Source of the DNA: Sympetrum striolatum
Taxonomy: Eukaryota > Arthropoda > Insecta > Odonata > Libellulidae
Length of the DNA stretch: 64,000 nt
Reading direction: 5' to 3'
Assembly: GCA_947579665.1 (NCBI GenBank)
Contig: OX388350.1
Location: 29,669,393-29,733,392 of the forward strand
In this document: piece by piece, positions 51,001-63,559 of the stretch
Numbering within the stretch: position 1 is the stretch's first letter
How the letters are laid out: the number at the start of each line of letters is the position of its first letter
Notes under the pieces: generated by a model
What the model was told of the DNA's origin: nothing
The model's input: only the letters and a program-made list of their open reading frames with translations
Database searches by the model: none
Position numbers and translations under genes: made by a program

Positions 51001-51889
51001 GGAGGGAGCTAAGGGATAATGGGAAATATTAATTGAATAATATAAAGCTTACGATAAGCAATACTAAAAAACATGACCAATAAATTAAACGATGACATAG
51101 ATTATAAAATGATAAAACAAAATACAGAAGCATTAATTAAACGAACTACATGAATTATTCTCTTGAAGACATAATCAGGATTGATTTAAAATGAAGATGA
51201 AAAGGATCTAAGGATCTATTGGAAGAGAAAGAGTTGAAAATTTAAGGTATTCTGAAAAAGGGTGGCGAATTTATTATTGATAGACGTGAAGTATTCAATT
51301 AGAAGGTATCAGATAGATGAGTTTTTCGGGCTCTATTAAGATAGAAGCCTAAAATTGAAAAGAGAATAGGAATTTTGAAGGGAAGACCTTCTATTAACTT
51401 TGTTGTTGATTGTATTATACAGGAAAGCAATTTCAGAGAAATCGTAAGATTTATTAATAGAAAAGAGAATAAGATTGTTGAAAGGGTAGTGTTTGGCATA
51501 TTCCTAGGAGATGACACTCAATAACAGAGTGCTCTTTAACAGGACATTTAACACTCTATTTAGGGTGGGAAGGTTAAATTCGGAATACATGACCCACGTT
51601 TTCGTAGAAGAGTCTTTGGCATATATACCTTAGAGACGGCAGTTGGAAACAGACTATTTAAGAAAAATTAAGAATTTACTAAGAGTGGAAATGTAAGATT
51701 CGGTCCATGTAGGAGAACAATAAGTAAGAAGCGGGAGAACACATCATTCTGCAACCGAAATCAATGCAGAAGTTGAAACGCAAAGGAGAATTCTACGCAG
51801 TAAATGTGCTCCATCCCGGAGAAGCGAAAACTGACGATAATATCTTCCTGGGTATACTACCCTTCCAGAAAAGATAAAAAAGAAAAATT
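48081..51889. other. AT-rich non-coding stretch
   Basis: No gene is recognisable. A donor-like TTCG then GTGAGT occurs on the minus strand at about 48510-48518 without a convincing acceptor. Confidence 0.45.
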
Positions 51890-52650
51890 TGCGAAAAACT
51901 ATAAAAGAGTGCAGCAGATCGGCTCTCTGGCGCCAGACGCCGCCAAAAAGGCACGACGAAGATGAGCATCAAATATAGCGCGGAAAGCGCTAAATCGGCC
52001 ACGCTGAAAAGATCGCCGGAGGCAGAACTGGATCGAGAGAGGGGGAGGAATAAGGAGAGAGGAATAAGGAGGGAGGGGGAGAGATGGAAAAGAGAAGAAT
52101 GCAGGAGGCGGAGAGCCTAAGCTCCTCCCACACCCCAACTAATGATTGGTCGAATTGAACGATCGTGACCGGCCGCTCTGAATTATAATTGGTGGCAGTT
52201 CGGAGTGACGACAAACAGAAACGCATCAGCAGCCGCGAGCGTGACCAGCGAGAAGATTTACCTCTCCCCCGAACAGTTTTCATTTTTTCCCGTCAATCGC
52301 TCCCCTTCCGCTGCTTCCCTCGGACTTTTCAATGCCTCCCCCGTTTCTCCCTTTTCAATGGAGTCGCCGCTGGTGTGTCGATGCGGGTTTTTTTCCTCTC
52401 GACTTATCCTTTTGGGCCGGCGGTGACTCCGGAGTCTGGGAAAAAGGCGGAGGCCGCTAGACGTCTGTGGGATTGGAATTGCGTCGGAAGTTGGATGGAG
52501 CTTCGTCACCGTGGAGATATAACAATATCTCGCCGTTGTTTCCTCCGCAGGGAGATTTATACCCGCGGCGATTACGTGGTTGCCTGTCCGCTACGGAAAA
52601 CACGGGCTGCTTCCGATGTTCAATATTCCTGTCTGCATATATTATAGGAA
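51890..52650. promoter_or_regulatory. GC-rich island with CCAAT-type words, candidate promoter
   Basis: The left part is a purine tract with a 13-bp word GAGGAATAAGGAG repeated at 52045 and 52059. Two inverted CCAAT words (ATTGG at 52145-52149 and 52188-52192) come just before an initiator-like GCAGTT (52195-52200), then a CpG-rich segment. A perfect 7-bp hairpin, GAGATAT/ATATCTC, lies at 52514-52531. The order suits a plus-strand promoter with an untranslated leader. Open frames up to 152 codons overlap in both strands and resemble no family. Confidence 0.25.
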
Positions 52651-53796
52651 AGGGAAATATATTCGAGATTTACCCTTAATAAAACATGCCTAGGTTGTCA
52701 ACGTTGTTGACCAATCTGAAATCTTCGGAGGACCAAATGGTTTATCTTATATTATTCAATTGTTGGCTGCTATATTACTCAAAATTAAATCGATGGTTGA
52801 ACATTATTAATACGTCACTTTGTGAAACTCCACAGCAAGGATGAGAAATAAAAATAATTAGTAAAGTTTCGATGACTTTATTTTTGGCATTCGTAATAAA
52901 ATCAGCGAAACTTTCCTAAATAATGTAATTTCCCATCCTTACTCAAAATAAATTATTTGAATTTCTTAAACTTTATCTAGGCATATTTTGTTTATTTATT
53001 TTTTCAGTAGTAAAGAAAACATTATCCATGTACACTTATTCAGATAAGCACTTACAGTTTTTAATTTCGATTGCTAATAGTATAAAACCAACTATATTCG
53101 TAATTTACCTAACATTTACGATACAGATCTATCTTTTGTCAACGCTTTAGGCCTTAGCTCATGTTAAAATTTTAATTGGGGCCGAGTAGAGCCAACAGCA
53201 CTAGTAATGTAGTATACCAAGCAGGGTCCTTCCAGGACACCAAGGGGGATAATATTTACTTACGTTTTTATAACAGAATTTTACATGTCGAATTATATTT
53301 TTAAACAAACTGATGTGGGATGTATACAAAGATCAAGAAAATACATTTATTATATTTACATCAGGATCACTATAAATCTCACTCCGAAGACATTCACTTT
53401 GTATGTTAAGGGTTAAACTGACCGAGTCAAGGATCTCTTCTCACAAAAAGTATGGTAGTCAATCTCGCGATGATCTTCTTTCCCAGTATTCTAATACCTA
53501 CTTATGAATATTAAAATCCCATAATGACCATGTCATGAAGATTGTTCGGCATTCGACAGATTGTGCCTAACCCTCGCATTTACAAGTGGAAGAAAAATCA
53601 GGACCGTTAGCGGTCAAAGGTTCAGTTCCTCTTCGGTTGATGGCTCTGCTAAACCATACACCTCGCCTCATCAACTGCAAGTTCGAACGTTTCAAGACGC
53701 ATGTCATAAAATTTTAAATTGATTCATACAAGTGCTTAGAGGTCTTTGAAAATATTTTGTTGACTCCCGATTAAATTTCGTTGGCCTAAATAATTG
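52651..53796. other. AT-rich non-coding stretch
   Basis: I see no gene or clear repeat structure here. Confidence 0.45.
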
Positions 53797-54131
53797 CATT
53801 AGAACAGGGTTTCCCATTTTTTTTTCTGTAATGGAACACTTTGCAAACCTGGAAAGTATAACGGAACACTTAGCTTATTTTTAGTTTAGGTAATTCTGTT
53901 TGTAAAATTTTAAAAATCATTTTATTACAACTAATTATTTATTAAGTAATTATTTTTAAATATGAAACTATAATATGATAACATAAGCATAAAAATGTGA
54001 ATAAATAAAGCATTTAATAACTTTCTTCCCCAATTCTCCATTAAGACTACTAATAGTCGCGGAACACCTATTCAGGTTCAGCGGAACGCTGGTGTTCCGC
54101 GGAACATAGTTTGGGAAACTCTGCATTAGAA
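53797..54131. mobile_element. hAT-type MITE, 319 bp, with 8-bp target duplication
   Basis: The element spans 53805-54123. Its ends are CAGGGTTTCCCA (53805-53816) and TGGGAAACTCTG (54112-54123), reverse complements at 11 of 12 positions and matching the CAGxGxTTCCCA pattern common in hAT transposons. CATTAGAA lies immediately outside on both sides (53797-53804 and 54124-54131), a perfect 8-bp target-site duplication, also diagnostic of hAT. An internal GTTCCGCGGAAC palindrome lies near the right end. There is no transposase, so it is non-autonomous and moved by a hAT enzyme elsewhere. The intact duplication suggests a fairly recent insertion. Confidence 0.93.
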
Positions 54132-57100
54132 GAAAGATTGACTCCTGGAATCTCATCGTGGTTTTCCAAAATAAGACATCTTAATTAACTGAAATTATCA
54201 CTTTTTATGACTTGCTTTCAAATTCTCAATGCAATTTTTATTTAAATATCTTCTATGTAAGCTGATTATTAAACATCCTCTCTGGATTAGATCATTATAT
54301 TTTCTTTTGCAAAATCAGTAAGGACTCGCGCACCTTGCTTGTGAAATGCTTCCACAAATCACATAACATTTTAGTTTATAAGATAAATTTATCAATTCCT
54401 AGAAATTCTAAAATTAAATAGATTAAAAACCTTTATTTCGTTTATGATGTTGTGAGCTCTCATGTTGAGTATTCCAACAAGATATTAAAAATTTTTCTTC
54501 GAATTGCTCCAATTCATATATAATTTTTCGGGCTCTCAAACAACTTACTTTAATTACACTATTTCGTGTTAATGTAAACGAGATCCTTTTTAACCTTTTG
54601 TTGTCGGTTAATTTTTAATTTACCTTACCTTTTTTACCTGCTACGTCATTATTAAAATATATACCGTAAATTGGCGACTTTGCCCTCGATGGCTTTATTA
54701 CATGAAAAATTAAAATACAGTAGTACGTAGATCAAGAGTGGTCCATAATTGAACTATATGAAAGTCTTTGGATGTAATTCTTTTACACCAATTAGTTGGA
54801 TTAGTGCTTGTGAAAGAATCATCACGTAAAACCTTTGGTCAAAGCTGATTTTAAATTCATTTGCTAAGCTTGATATGTTCAACGTTTACCATATTTTACC
54901 AGTATTTAACATAGCATAAATAAATTTTCCGGAGGTAATTCACGGTAATTTTCGGAAGCTCATCCACTAAGTTTATTTCCTTAGCTGTAAAATAAGTTTA
55001 TCAATTTTGATAGTTATTTATCTATTGCTAATTGAACTGATATTTCTACTTCTTTTACGAGTAAAAATTCTTGCTACTTTGAAAATCAAAGATCTCAATG
55101 TTCTCAAACTGCTGATGCAACAATTATTGAGAGTGATGGAGAAAATACGGTCGTGATTCCTGTGGAAGGTCGGTCGCCATCTTGAAGTCGTGATGATTAA
55201 ATGCTCACTCCCTCCTCGACTTAACTTCCATCATCCATAACAATGAACGAACCATATGGCTCAACTTCGATTGATTAATAATGAATTACAGTGGAATGTT
55301 TTTTTTTAATCGATGATTTGACGCAAGATATACGTTATAACTAATTTCCACTTTCCTTTACAGAAATATGTGCACCATATGAGCAATTCCATAGATTGTA
55401 ATTAATATGAGTACCTTTATTCAACGAGCAACAAGAAAGTTTGAGCCGGAGCTATTTTTGTAATATCCCTAAGTATTTTTTTATAAGAACTTAGTAATTT
55501 AACCATTCACTGGTAGTATAGTTTGCCAATTTTTAAATTTTCTTCGTTGATATAATTATCGTTATTCTCAATTGTTCTACTTTTCTCTATTCTCGGTACT
55601 ATTTGGAAAAAGTCTTACATTGACAGAAAAAGTCAAGGTTTATAATCAAAGAGATTCATCGCAGAATCATATTCTTTTTGGTAATTTTCTGCACCCATTC
55701 CTGTTGCAAATGGGTAAATTCAGAAAGATCTTAGTGGGTAGTCAGGATTTCAAGAAAAAAGTAGCTGATGAATGAGCAATGAAGAATGATTTTCGATACT
55801 CAAACGCGTCGAAATAAAACAGTAGATTAATAATCATGGCAATGCATTCAATGGAAGTCATACGACTAAAGATTACAACTTGTATCAAACTATCTTTGCT
55901 AAAGTTTCCTTTAATATAATGATAATTTTATTATCCTTTGAATTTTCTATTGCATAAAAATAACAAATTCCTATATAATTCACAGCTAAGGCCTCACTTT
56001 TCAAAATTTAGAAGACATATCGAAAATTGCGTTTGAAACACAAAAATTTAAAAAAACAGATAATTTATACCATTCCAGAAGATGAATCTCAAAACGTTGG
56101 CGACCTGTTACGGCTAGTAATAGTCATCATCAAGCCATGGGGAAAATGCACTTTAATATCTTTTGGAATAGTATCGATTACTTTTATGGTTCTAAAACCT
56201 TTGTGTTTCAATCAAAACTTCCCTTAATAATTTAATAGTATTTTTTTTTAATTCTGAATAAAGTGTTACTACGTAATGATAACATAACATTACCAACACG
56301 CCGTATTCAGTTTAGTAACGCCTCAACAGCAACTTTTCTCAGAGCGTATCAAACCGATTTCAGAGTTCAAATAGTCTTTCAAGCAGTTGCACTTGTTTAG
56401 CATATGAATGGGGATTAGGAGCTGTGCTTTTCCTCGTCTGAGTGCTCTTTGATAGCTGTCACTACCTTCATCATTGAGATGAGAATATTATCAGGGTTGG
56501 AATGTTGACAGAGCAGAAAGCACTAAAATCTCTTATGGGGTAGCAAATAACCGAACGACGTTTGGTCACCTGCGTGTATGAAGGCATTTAGGATGAAATA
56601 CAGGTGATTCAGGGTTTAGAAAGAATTTTTAAAAAAGGGAAGCGAGTCGAGGAAGCAGTCGTTTCTCAAGAGTTTATGGCTCGGGACTAGATTGTCTCAG
56701 GCTTCCTCGTACGTGAAACTGAATTCTTTTCGTAAATTAAAAGGAAAGTCGTAAAACGGCAGTATTTAATGTTCCGAGAATACATTTCATGTAGCACGTA
56801 TAAATAGTGAAGTAATACAGAGGTTGGTTGTTCAAAGCCTGGAAGTTAAGTTTTATAAATCACGGATTGAAAAAAGGATGGGGATGGAAGCAAATTATCA
56901 TGTCTCGAAATATTTAGCCTTTGAGCTGAAATTTTACGACTCGAACATAAAAACCCTGAGAATCTCCGATGAAAGCTTAACGTTTTCCCCGAATACTAAT
57001 TGAGCGAGAATATTTTTAAATTATTCCAGGAAGAATATCTTGAGCAACCTTTTCAAAATAATGATTCCGGATTTACATTGGATTTAAGGTACGGCCTGTC

Positions 57101-58989
57101 AGAGACTGAGCTGTCTGACCAACTGAATTTAATTCTATCTGTCTGCCTTTTATAGAAGCCTATCCTTCTGTATACGGTGGGACAATCCCGGAACTCTGTC
57201 ATGTCCCTTACAGTGATGAACCTTGGAACATATCCCGCGTTGGAATCGTATCGCAAATAGTCTTTATAGTTTTGCCAACTATTAGCTTAGTTACAATTAT
57301 TAAGCTATCGCTGGTGTAAAAATAAAAAGAATAATAGATAACATTTTTTAAATTTATACACAACCACAAAATACATAAACACAACCATAGTTTCGATACA
57401 TAGAATCGGCATTGGTCTGATGACGATGCTATATATAAGACCATGGTCGAGTGTGTAAGTATTTTCCGGTTGCGTATAAATCAAAATATAAGATCAATTA
57501 TTCTTTTTATTTTTATGATGATCCTCCACCAAGTGAATACCGATACCATCAACGCTATATCGTTGATGTATTTCAATGTTTTTGAAGCTCTTTAGATTCC
57601 TAGAACCCTTCAAAGTATCAAAATATACTGAGGACTCTCAAGGATATTCTCTATGCTTGTAATACATTCTAATTATTTCTTTATTACACTCTCATCAACC
57701 TGCACCTTGAGCTAATGGAGATACATGAAATTTGCCGACCTGTACAAATTCGAATAACGCGCTTATGATTGTTAGAAAAGATTGTCATATGATAACAAGT
57801 GTAGATGTAAAAACTCAAGGAATAAAGAGATTAAGAAGTCATACCTGGTGGGTTATTTCTCTAAACCAATTATTATATCACATAAATCAGTCTCACTTCG
57901 TTTTAAGGAAGCTTTGCAGACAGAGCGAGTTAGTAGTGGCTCCGTATAGCCTCATCTAACACCACCATAGCCCTCATAGGACACTCTCTCTACTTTAGCG
58001 AGGTGGTGCTAAGGGATTTTTCCAAACATACTACGCTTCATGCAGAATTATTCCTAAATCTCTATTCCTGTGTTTATCAGCTATAAACAAAGATAAATTA
58101 TACGAAATATAATATATGAAACTAATGAAATATAAACTACATGTGCCCCTAAAACCCAAAGTTAAAAGAAAGGTGAAATATAGCGATATCTACGTTCGAG
58201 TTCCAGTCATTTTGTTATTTATCGCTTCTTGTTTTAACAAGAAATAATATTTCAAAGAAGATGTAATTATATATTTATTTATTTCTTGACTATAAAATGT
58301 ATATAATGTACCTGTTATGGAGAGCTGCTGGGGTTGGGAAAGAGGAGGCGATATATGCCTCATCTACCCCAGCATATAAATAAAAAAGAAGTCAAGTCTA
58401 TCCAGCAATTAAATTGGTGAAGTGTTCTGAGCAAAGAATTAATCTGATAGAGAATGAAAATTTCTTGTTATAAATACGAGGAAAGACAAAGGCAATGACT
58501 GGCATCTACGTAAGATAAGGGGAGAGAAGTAATAATGAAATGTAATGGAAATATAAAAGGAAGAAGTCTGCTTGAGAGCGAGACAATGACTACGAATTTT
58601 ATAAGTTATGTATTCAATAGGGATTGACCAAAAATAATATTTTTTTGTTTATAACCAATATTAATCATATGTCATATATTCAGTATTATAAATGGATTGA
58701 TTCGTTCAATACAAATGGTTGAGAGTGTGTCAAGGGTAAAATTTTCGGAAAGCCTAAAACATACTTGCATCAGCTGTAACAGCATCATACTCATGTTTGG
58801 GCAGGGAAATTACTTGTAAAGTGGGAACAATTTTTAAATTCCTAGAGGGAATTAAGGATAGAAGAGTATCGTGATGAAGGAGCTTTTATTCAGCCTTCGG
58901 TAGCGAAGGTATTCATTCAGTTTCCTTTTCCAGTTACCTTTCATTCATTGTTTTAAAAAATTTCGGAGTTCCGCATCACTCCTTTTCAT
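54132..58989. other. AT-rich non-coding stretch
   Basis: No gene is recognisable. It contains small hairpins at 57547-57568 (CATCAACG/CGTTGATG) and 58327-58373. Confidence 0.45.
58327..58373. repeat. Nested GC-rich hairpin
   Basis: GCTGGGGT (58327-58334) pairs exactly with ACCCCAGC (58366-58373), and GAGGC pairs with GCCTC inside. It stands out from AT-rich flanks and is followed by an A-rich run, which could be a retroposon 3' end, though no other evidence supports that. Confidence 0.55.
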
Positions 58990-59650
58990 TTTCTGTTCCA
59001 TTTCAAAGCTTTCATCTTCCTCTCCTCCGACCATCAAACTCAATCTCTCCCTCGTCTACTCCTTTCCCATCGTCCCATTCTTACCTTTATAACTTCACCT
59101 CCCACCACGATACAGCCATTTAGTCTTCCAGAGGAAAGCCTTTTGGCGTCCTTCCTCAAACTGTCATCATTGCCGACTTCATTGGGTGGCCCTTTAAGTG
59201 GGTATCAACTCCTGGTAACCTCTTGCCCTTTATCACCCTCCACTTCCTCCTAGGAGGGCTCCTTACTCCTTTACCTAACTCTACGTTTCTATTCGATCCC
59301 TAACCATAAAGACTCCGTCCCCAAACATCTTGTCCGTAGACCTCCTCTCGACCGATTCTTAACTATACGAGTTTTTGTCACCGCTCGCAAGGGATAGAGG
59401 TGTGAAATGGGTTGGAGTAACCGGAAGGAGAGGGCCATAATGGGTGAAAGGTTATGGGAGGATTGGAGGGAAATCGGTGGCCGCGGAGAGAAAAATTGCC
59501 GGTGGAAAAAAAGGTGTGTTTGTTGGAGGGAAGATTGGGCGATTGCCTGGGATTCGGCGTCGGACGTGAATTGAGTCGTCCCGTTTTTCCGTGGAAGTGT
59601 CTCTCCTCCATTTGGGTGGGATTTTGCGGAGAGATTGAAATTTTTTTGGT
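58990..59650. promoter_or_regulatory. Moderately GC-rich island
   Basis: The left part is pyrimidine-rich and the right part (59380-59640) is guanine-rich with overlapping frames on both strands. It has no family resemblance; possible regulatory block. Confidence 0.2.
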
Positions 59651-60999
59651 GTAGATATAGGTTTTATTCCCATTTGAACTGAAACACTTTCGCGATGGTT
59701 ACTGCTGAAATGTTATGGTATATGTAGACTGATTAGAGTATTGCCAAGAAATAAGTCTAGCAATCCCTCACGTCTAAGGATCTCCTCAAGGCTAATCTTT
59801 TGCTTTTATATAGAATATAAAGATGTAATCAATTTTATTCAGCAATATATTTTATATCTATGTGGTGTTCGATTCACAAGAAAAATAAAGGCAAATTACC
59901 TCTCTCTTCCTCCCGTCTAGGAAGCCTAATTTTCTAATTAGGCTTCTTAGGCTCTTTGAAATATTTTGGTTGCTCGTGGTGAAAGAGTTAAGAACCCAAC
60001 TAGCCTTGGGAGTATAGAAAGACAGTGTTAGAGACATGTACCATCGCCTTAATAAACCACAACTTTTGTGTCGTGTTCCAATGCTGAGGCTGATTAGATA
60101 GAGTTATTTCCAAATAATTTCAACGGAAAATGAAGGAATACTATTTAAGGATCCCTTTGGTTAAAAAATTGTAATTCTTCTGCATTATTTTTTATCTTAA
60201 ATATATAAATAGGTGTTAACTCGCGCAGCAATTCTTAATTTTTTCAACAATGAATTCCAGGTCAGATATTCATCGAAAACATTTTAAGTGTCTTAAAATA
60301 CATATCATTATATTTGGATACTTACAAATTTATTAATTTCCCCACCTTTGGAAGTCCGGAGTTTATTCCCCAGCACTATAGAATACACGAATAACAACCT
60401 AACGGAAACAATTGTTTCAAAGCCAACATTGTAGGAAACATATATCTGAAAAAGATTTTTTGTGACTCAATCCCGGTGGCGAATGCATGTCAAAAAATAT
60501 CACTCCAATAACTTTAATTAGTAAACTTTACCAAGTTTTACCAATTTTTACATTCATTTATGGAATTTTATAAGCCTTGATTACTTTTCACGAAGCTCTT
60601 ATGCTTGGTAATAGCACACACTTGTTTTCTTTTACCTGTTACAGCTTGGTTATCAAAATTTTAATTAATGATCACCACGAATTGTATCTTACGCAATCTT
60701 TTTCATCCATTTAAATTGCCATATTGATAAAAATAAAATGTTTCCTTATCTATATTTACTTAAAAGTAAGGAATCGAGTACATGACTATCTCTGAATAGC
60801 CGTAAAAGTGCTGCACGCTTATGCTCATATCTCTGAAGATCCATACTTGCAAATACGCTCAGATATTTGAAATTCAAAAAGCCTTCACGATTCCGAGAAC
60901 TCCAAAGTCTCCCATGAATGTTATAATTGCGTACCTTCAGGAAACAAATGCGATGGCGATTCATTGAAAGGCGAATGCCCTGGAAGACACTGTAGGCGA
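59651..60999. other. AT-rich non-coding stretch with a long hairpin
   Basis: No gene is recognisable; the hairpin at 59917-59950 is the main structure. Confidence 0.45.
59917..59950. repeat. 15-bp hairpin with 4-base loop
   Basis: The perfect stem GAAGCCTAATT (59921-59931) pairs with AATTAGGCTTC (59936-59946) around TTCT. It extends outward by one G-T and three normal pairs. At 34 bases it is too short for a microRNA precursor. Function unknown. Confidence 0.75.
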
Positions 61000-61340
61000 T
61001 TCCGATAAATCACTTGTCGGAGGAAAACGCGGGATTCCTCGCATTTAAATGTATAATGCGTGTAGCGAGTGGGTGTGGGTGCTGTGTCTCCTTCGCAATT
61101 CCACTCCTACGAAAAACCGCATCCCCGTCAACTTTCCCTCCCACTGATGTGTCCTCTCTCTCGACCACGCCCTCTTCTGTTAATCACCTGGACCACAACC
61201 CTTCCCTCCCTTTTGCACCCTTGTGGTCTCTCTCGGTGTCACCTCCACTGACGAAGATAAATCGTTCGGGATTTTATTCTGTTTGCCGAAATTTTAATCG
61301 CCCGAAATCTTCTTTAACGAGAATATGGTTCCCCTTGTGG
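61000..61340. promoter_or_regulatory. Small GC-rich island
   Basis: A moderately CpG-rich block whose plus-strand frames overlap each other. No protein family is recognised. Confidence 0.2.
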
Positions 61341-63267
61341 GCAGGGATGGTTTTCCTTCATAGTGTGTTCGTCGAATATTTAATTTTTATTTGGGATACG
61401 CCATACAATCTACAATATTGCACCATAAGCTATAGAATTCAGAATTAGGTTATCTTATGCTTTGTGTTTATGTTTTAGCAAGTATATTTGCGAATTCCAG
61501 AAGAAATTCATGTTGAATTCCATCAGGAGTCAATGTTCTATTCATAATCATATAATGCATCACTTTGACTCATGACGTGCACCACTTCAGGTAGGTGGGC
61601 CACAGGTTGGTAATTCCTTCCATTGGGTCTCAAATGGTAAGATGCTCATAAAACTATCAAACCTCCTTGTTTGGAAGAAATTAAGGGACTTTTCCTATAT
61701 ATTTTCTGCTCTTTTTTATACGCCTGTATCCACAAAAATATTCAATAGTCGCATTTTAATTCCTTAGTTGAATCCTAAACACGGCGAAAAACCCAAACAT
61801 TTGTTAAGAGGGATATTATTTGGCCTACATTTATAAATAAAACCATATTACTTATCACCCATCCTCTATATTTATACAAATAGGAAAAATAACCTATATA
61901 TTGCTTCATTCGATGAGATGCTAAATTTGCTAATCGCCTTGTCGTAGGTATTTTGAAGTTTGGAAAGATTAAATGGAAACTTTATTGATGAGTGAAGGGC
62001 TCAAAAGGAATCATGAATTATTTATCAATGAATGATTTAAGGTAAATATAGTTAGGTGTCTTATTAACATTCAGGTAGAAGAATAGTGCGCGTTTGAGAA
62101 CTTTTCATCTCACTATATTTCTAAAATTACATCAATTTCTTCCAATTTTTGTCTCTCGTTCCTTTAACTATCCGTCTGAAAAACCACAAAGATTGCAGCA
62201 ATATTTTCCGTGGCTCTCCCTCAGCAGGATTTTTTTACAGTCCGGCAGAATTCAAACGAAAATGCCGGAAGAGAAAAAACGCTTTCGCTTTATAAATATT
62301 TGCCTGTTGTAGAAGAGGAGAGGGGTATTTTTGGTGAAGTAATTTACGAAGGAGAGCCAAACAACTAATCAGTTGGACACAGGAAAGAGCTGGATCATAT
62401 AGCATTATCTATATATAATATAAGGAGTAATTGAAACAATCGATAATAATTGAAAATTAACTTAGCAAGAGGAAGCGTGTACCTTACCAAAAGTTAAACG
62501 AGAAATAATAAATGGAGATTATAACAAACCGTATGTAATGAAAAAGAAGTAATTTCAGTCTAGATGCTCATGCACGATGTTTCATTCTTGAGTACATTTG
62601 GTAATACTAAAGGATTTTCATATATCCAGGTGTATAATATGCCAAACTATTTTGCTCGCTTGACCGTATTTTATTCAATTCATTAGAATTCACTTCCATT
62701 TTCGTGCATGATATCGTTATATTATTGACAGTAAATATTTAAAATTTTCCGTGAAAAAACTTCATAGTTACATAAAATCTATAACTAACAACCTGTTTAG
62801 CAATCTTTATATAAAAAGTCTCATTAAAGGTTATGACAAATTTTTCTTTTATATTCAATATTATATCTAATGAAGGACTTTCTAAAACTTTTCCTTTACA
62901 GTAATTGTGTTTTATTTTCTTATATAAGTGATTATCAAAATTAGTTTAAATAAACCACCTCAAATAATTGTATAATCGTAATCAGAAAAAATTGGAGCTA
63001 AAATAGCTCAAGTGGATAGTTTTTAAATTCATAAGCATAGTATTGCAAACCTAAGCTATAATTCACAAACAATTAGGCGATACTCTTTTTAACTAAATAC
63101 TGAGGATAAATAGGTATTTTTTATCATTTTTTATCAGAGAAATTCATAACTCTATTCAATAAAAGTTGAGAAAATGTGGCCAGAAAAATAATAAAAGTAA
63201 AGGCAATATGATAGATGAAACTTCTTCGACAGCATTATGATGTGATCTAAGATAGAGAAAAGGGAAG
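61341..63267. other. AT-rich non-coding stretch
   Basis: I see no gene or clear repeat structure here. Confidence 0.45.
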
Positions 63268-63525
63268 AAAATTTGGAACACGGTGGTTAATGAATTAGAG
63301 GTTTGAAGTATCTTCATCAGTCGTCTTTGTCAGTGCTCCGCGACCACTCTGCTATCATCTTAGGGGCTGATGAATACTCCTGAAGATGATGGTATGACTT
63401 TTGAAATGTGAATTTGGTGTATCTGAGAAGTTGGCTATTCTGGGCCTTTCCGTTGCTTCTGAAACCGGCAGCAACGCGGTGCAGAGCGCTGACAAAGACG
63501 GCTATTTCAGATTTCTAAACCTTTA
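63268..63525. mobile_element. Foldback repeat related to the 41048-41250 insertion
   Basis: Inverted arms AGTCGTCTTTGTCAG.. (63319-63341) and ..CTGACAAAGACGGCT (63481-63503) match at 20 of 23. Shorter outer arms GGTTT (63300-63304) and AAACC (63517-63521) continue the pairing. Left, middle and right blocks resemble 41048-41250, which appears to lack the long inner arms. No clear target duplication is seen. A decayed hammerhead-like core lies at 63376-63420. Confidence 0.65.
63376..63420 (+). ncRNA. Decayed hammerhead-like core
   Basis: ACTC, CTGAAGA (63380-63386, fits CUGANGA), an extra T, then a weak stem II and GAAA (63403-63406) line up position by position with the better copy at 41109-41151. 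Stem II and stem III have lost most pairing, so it is probably inactive. Confidence 0.2.
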
Positions 63526-63559
63526 GTATAAATTGAAGACTATATTTCATTTACTTGCG

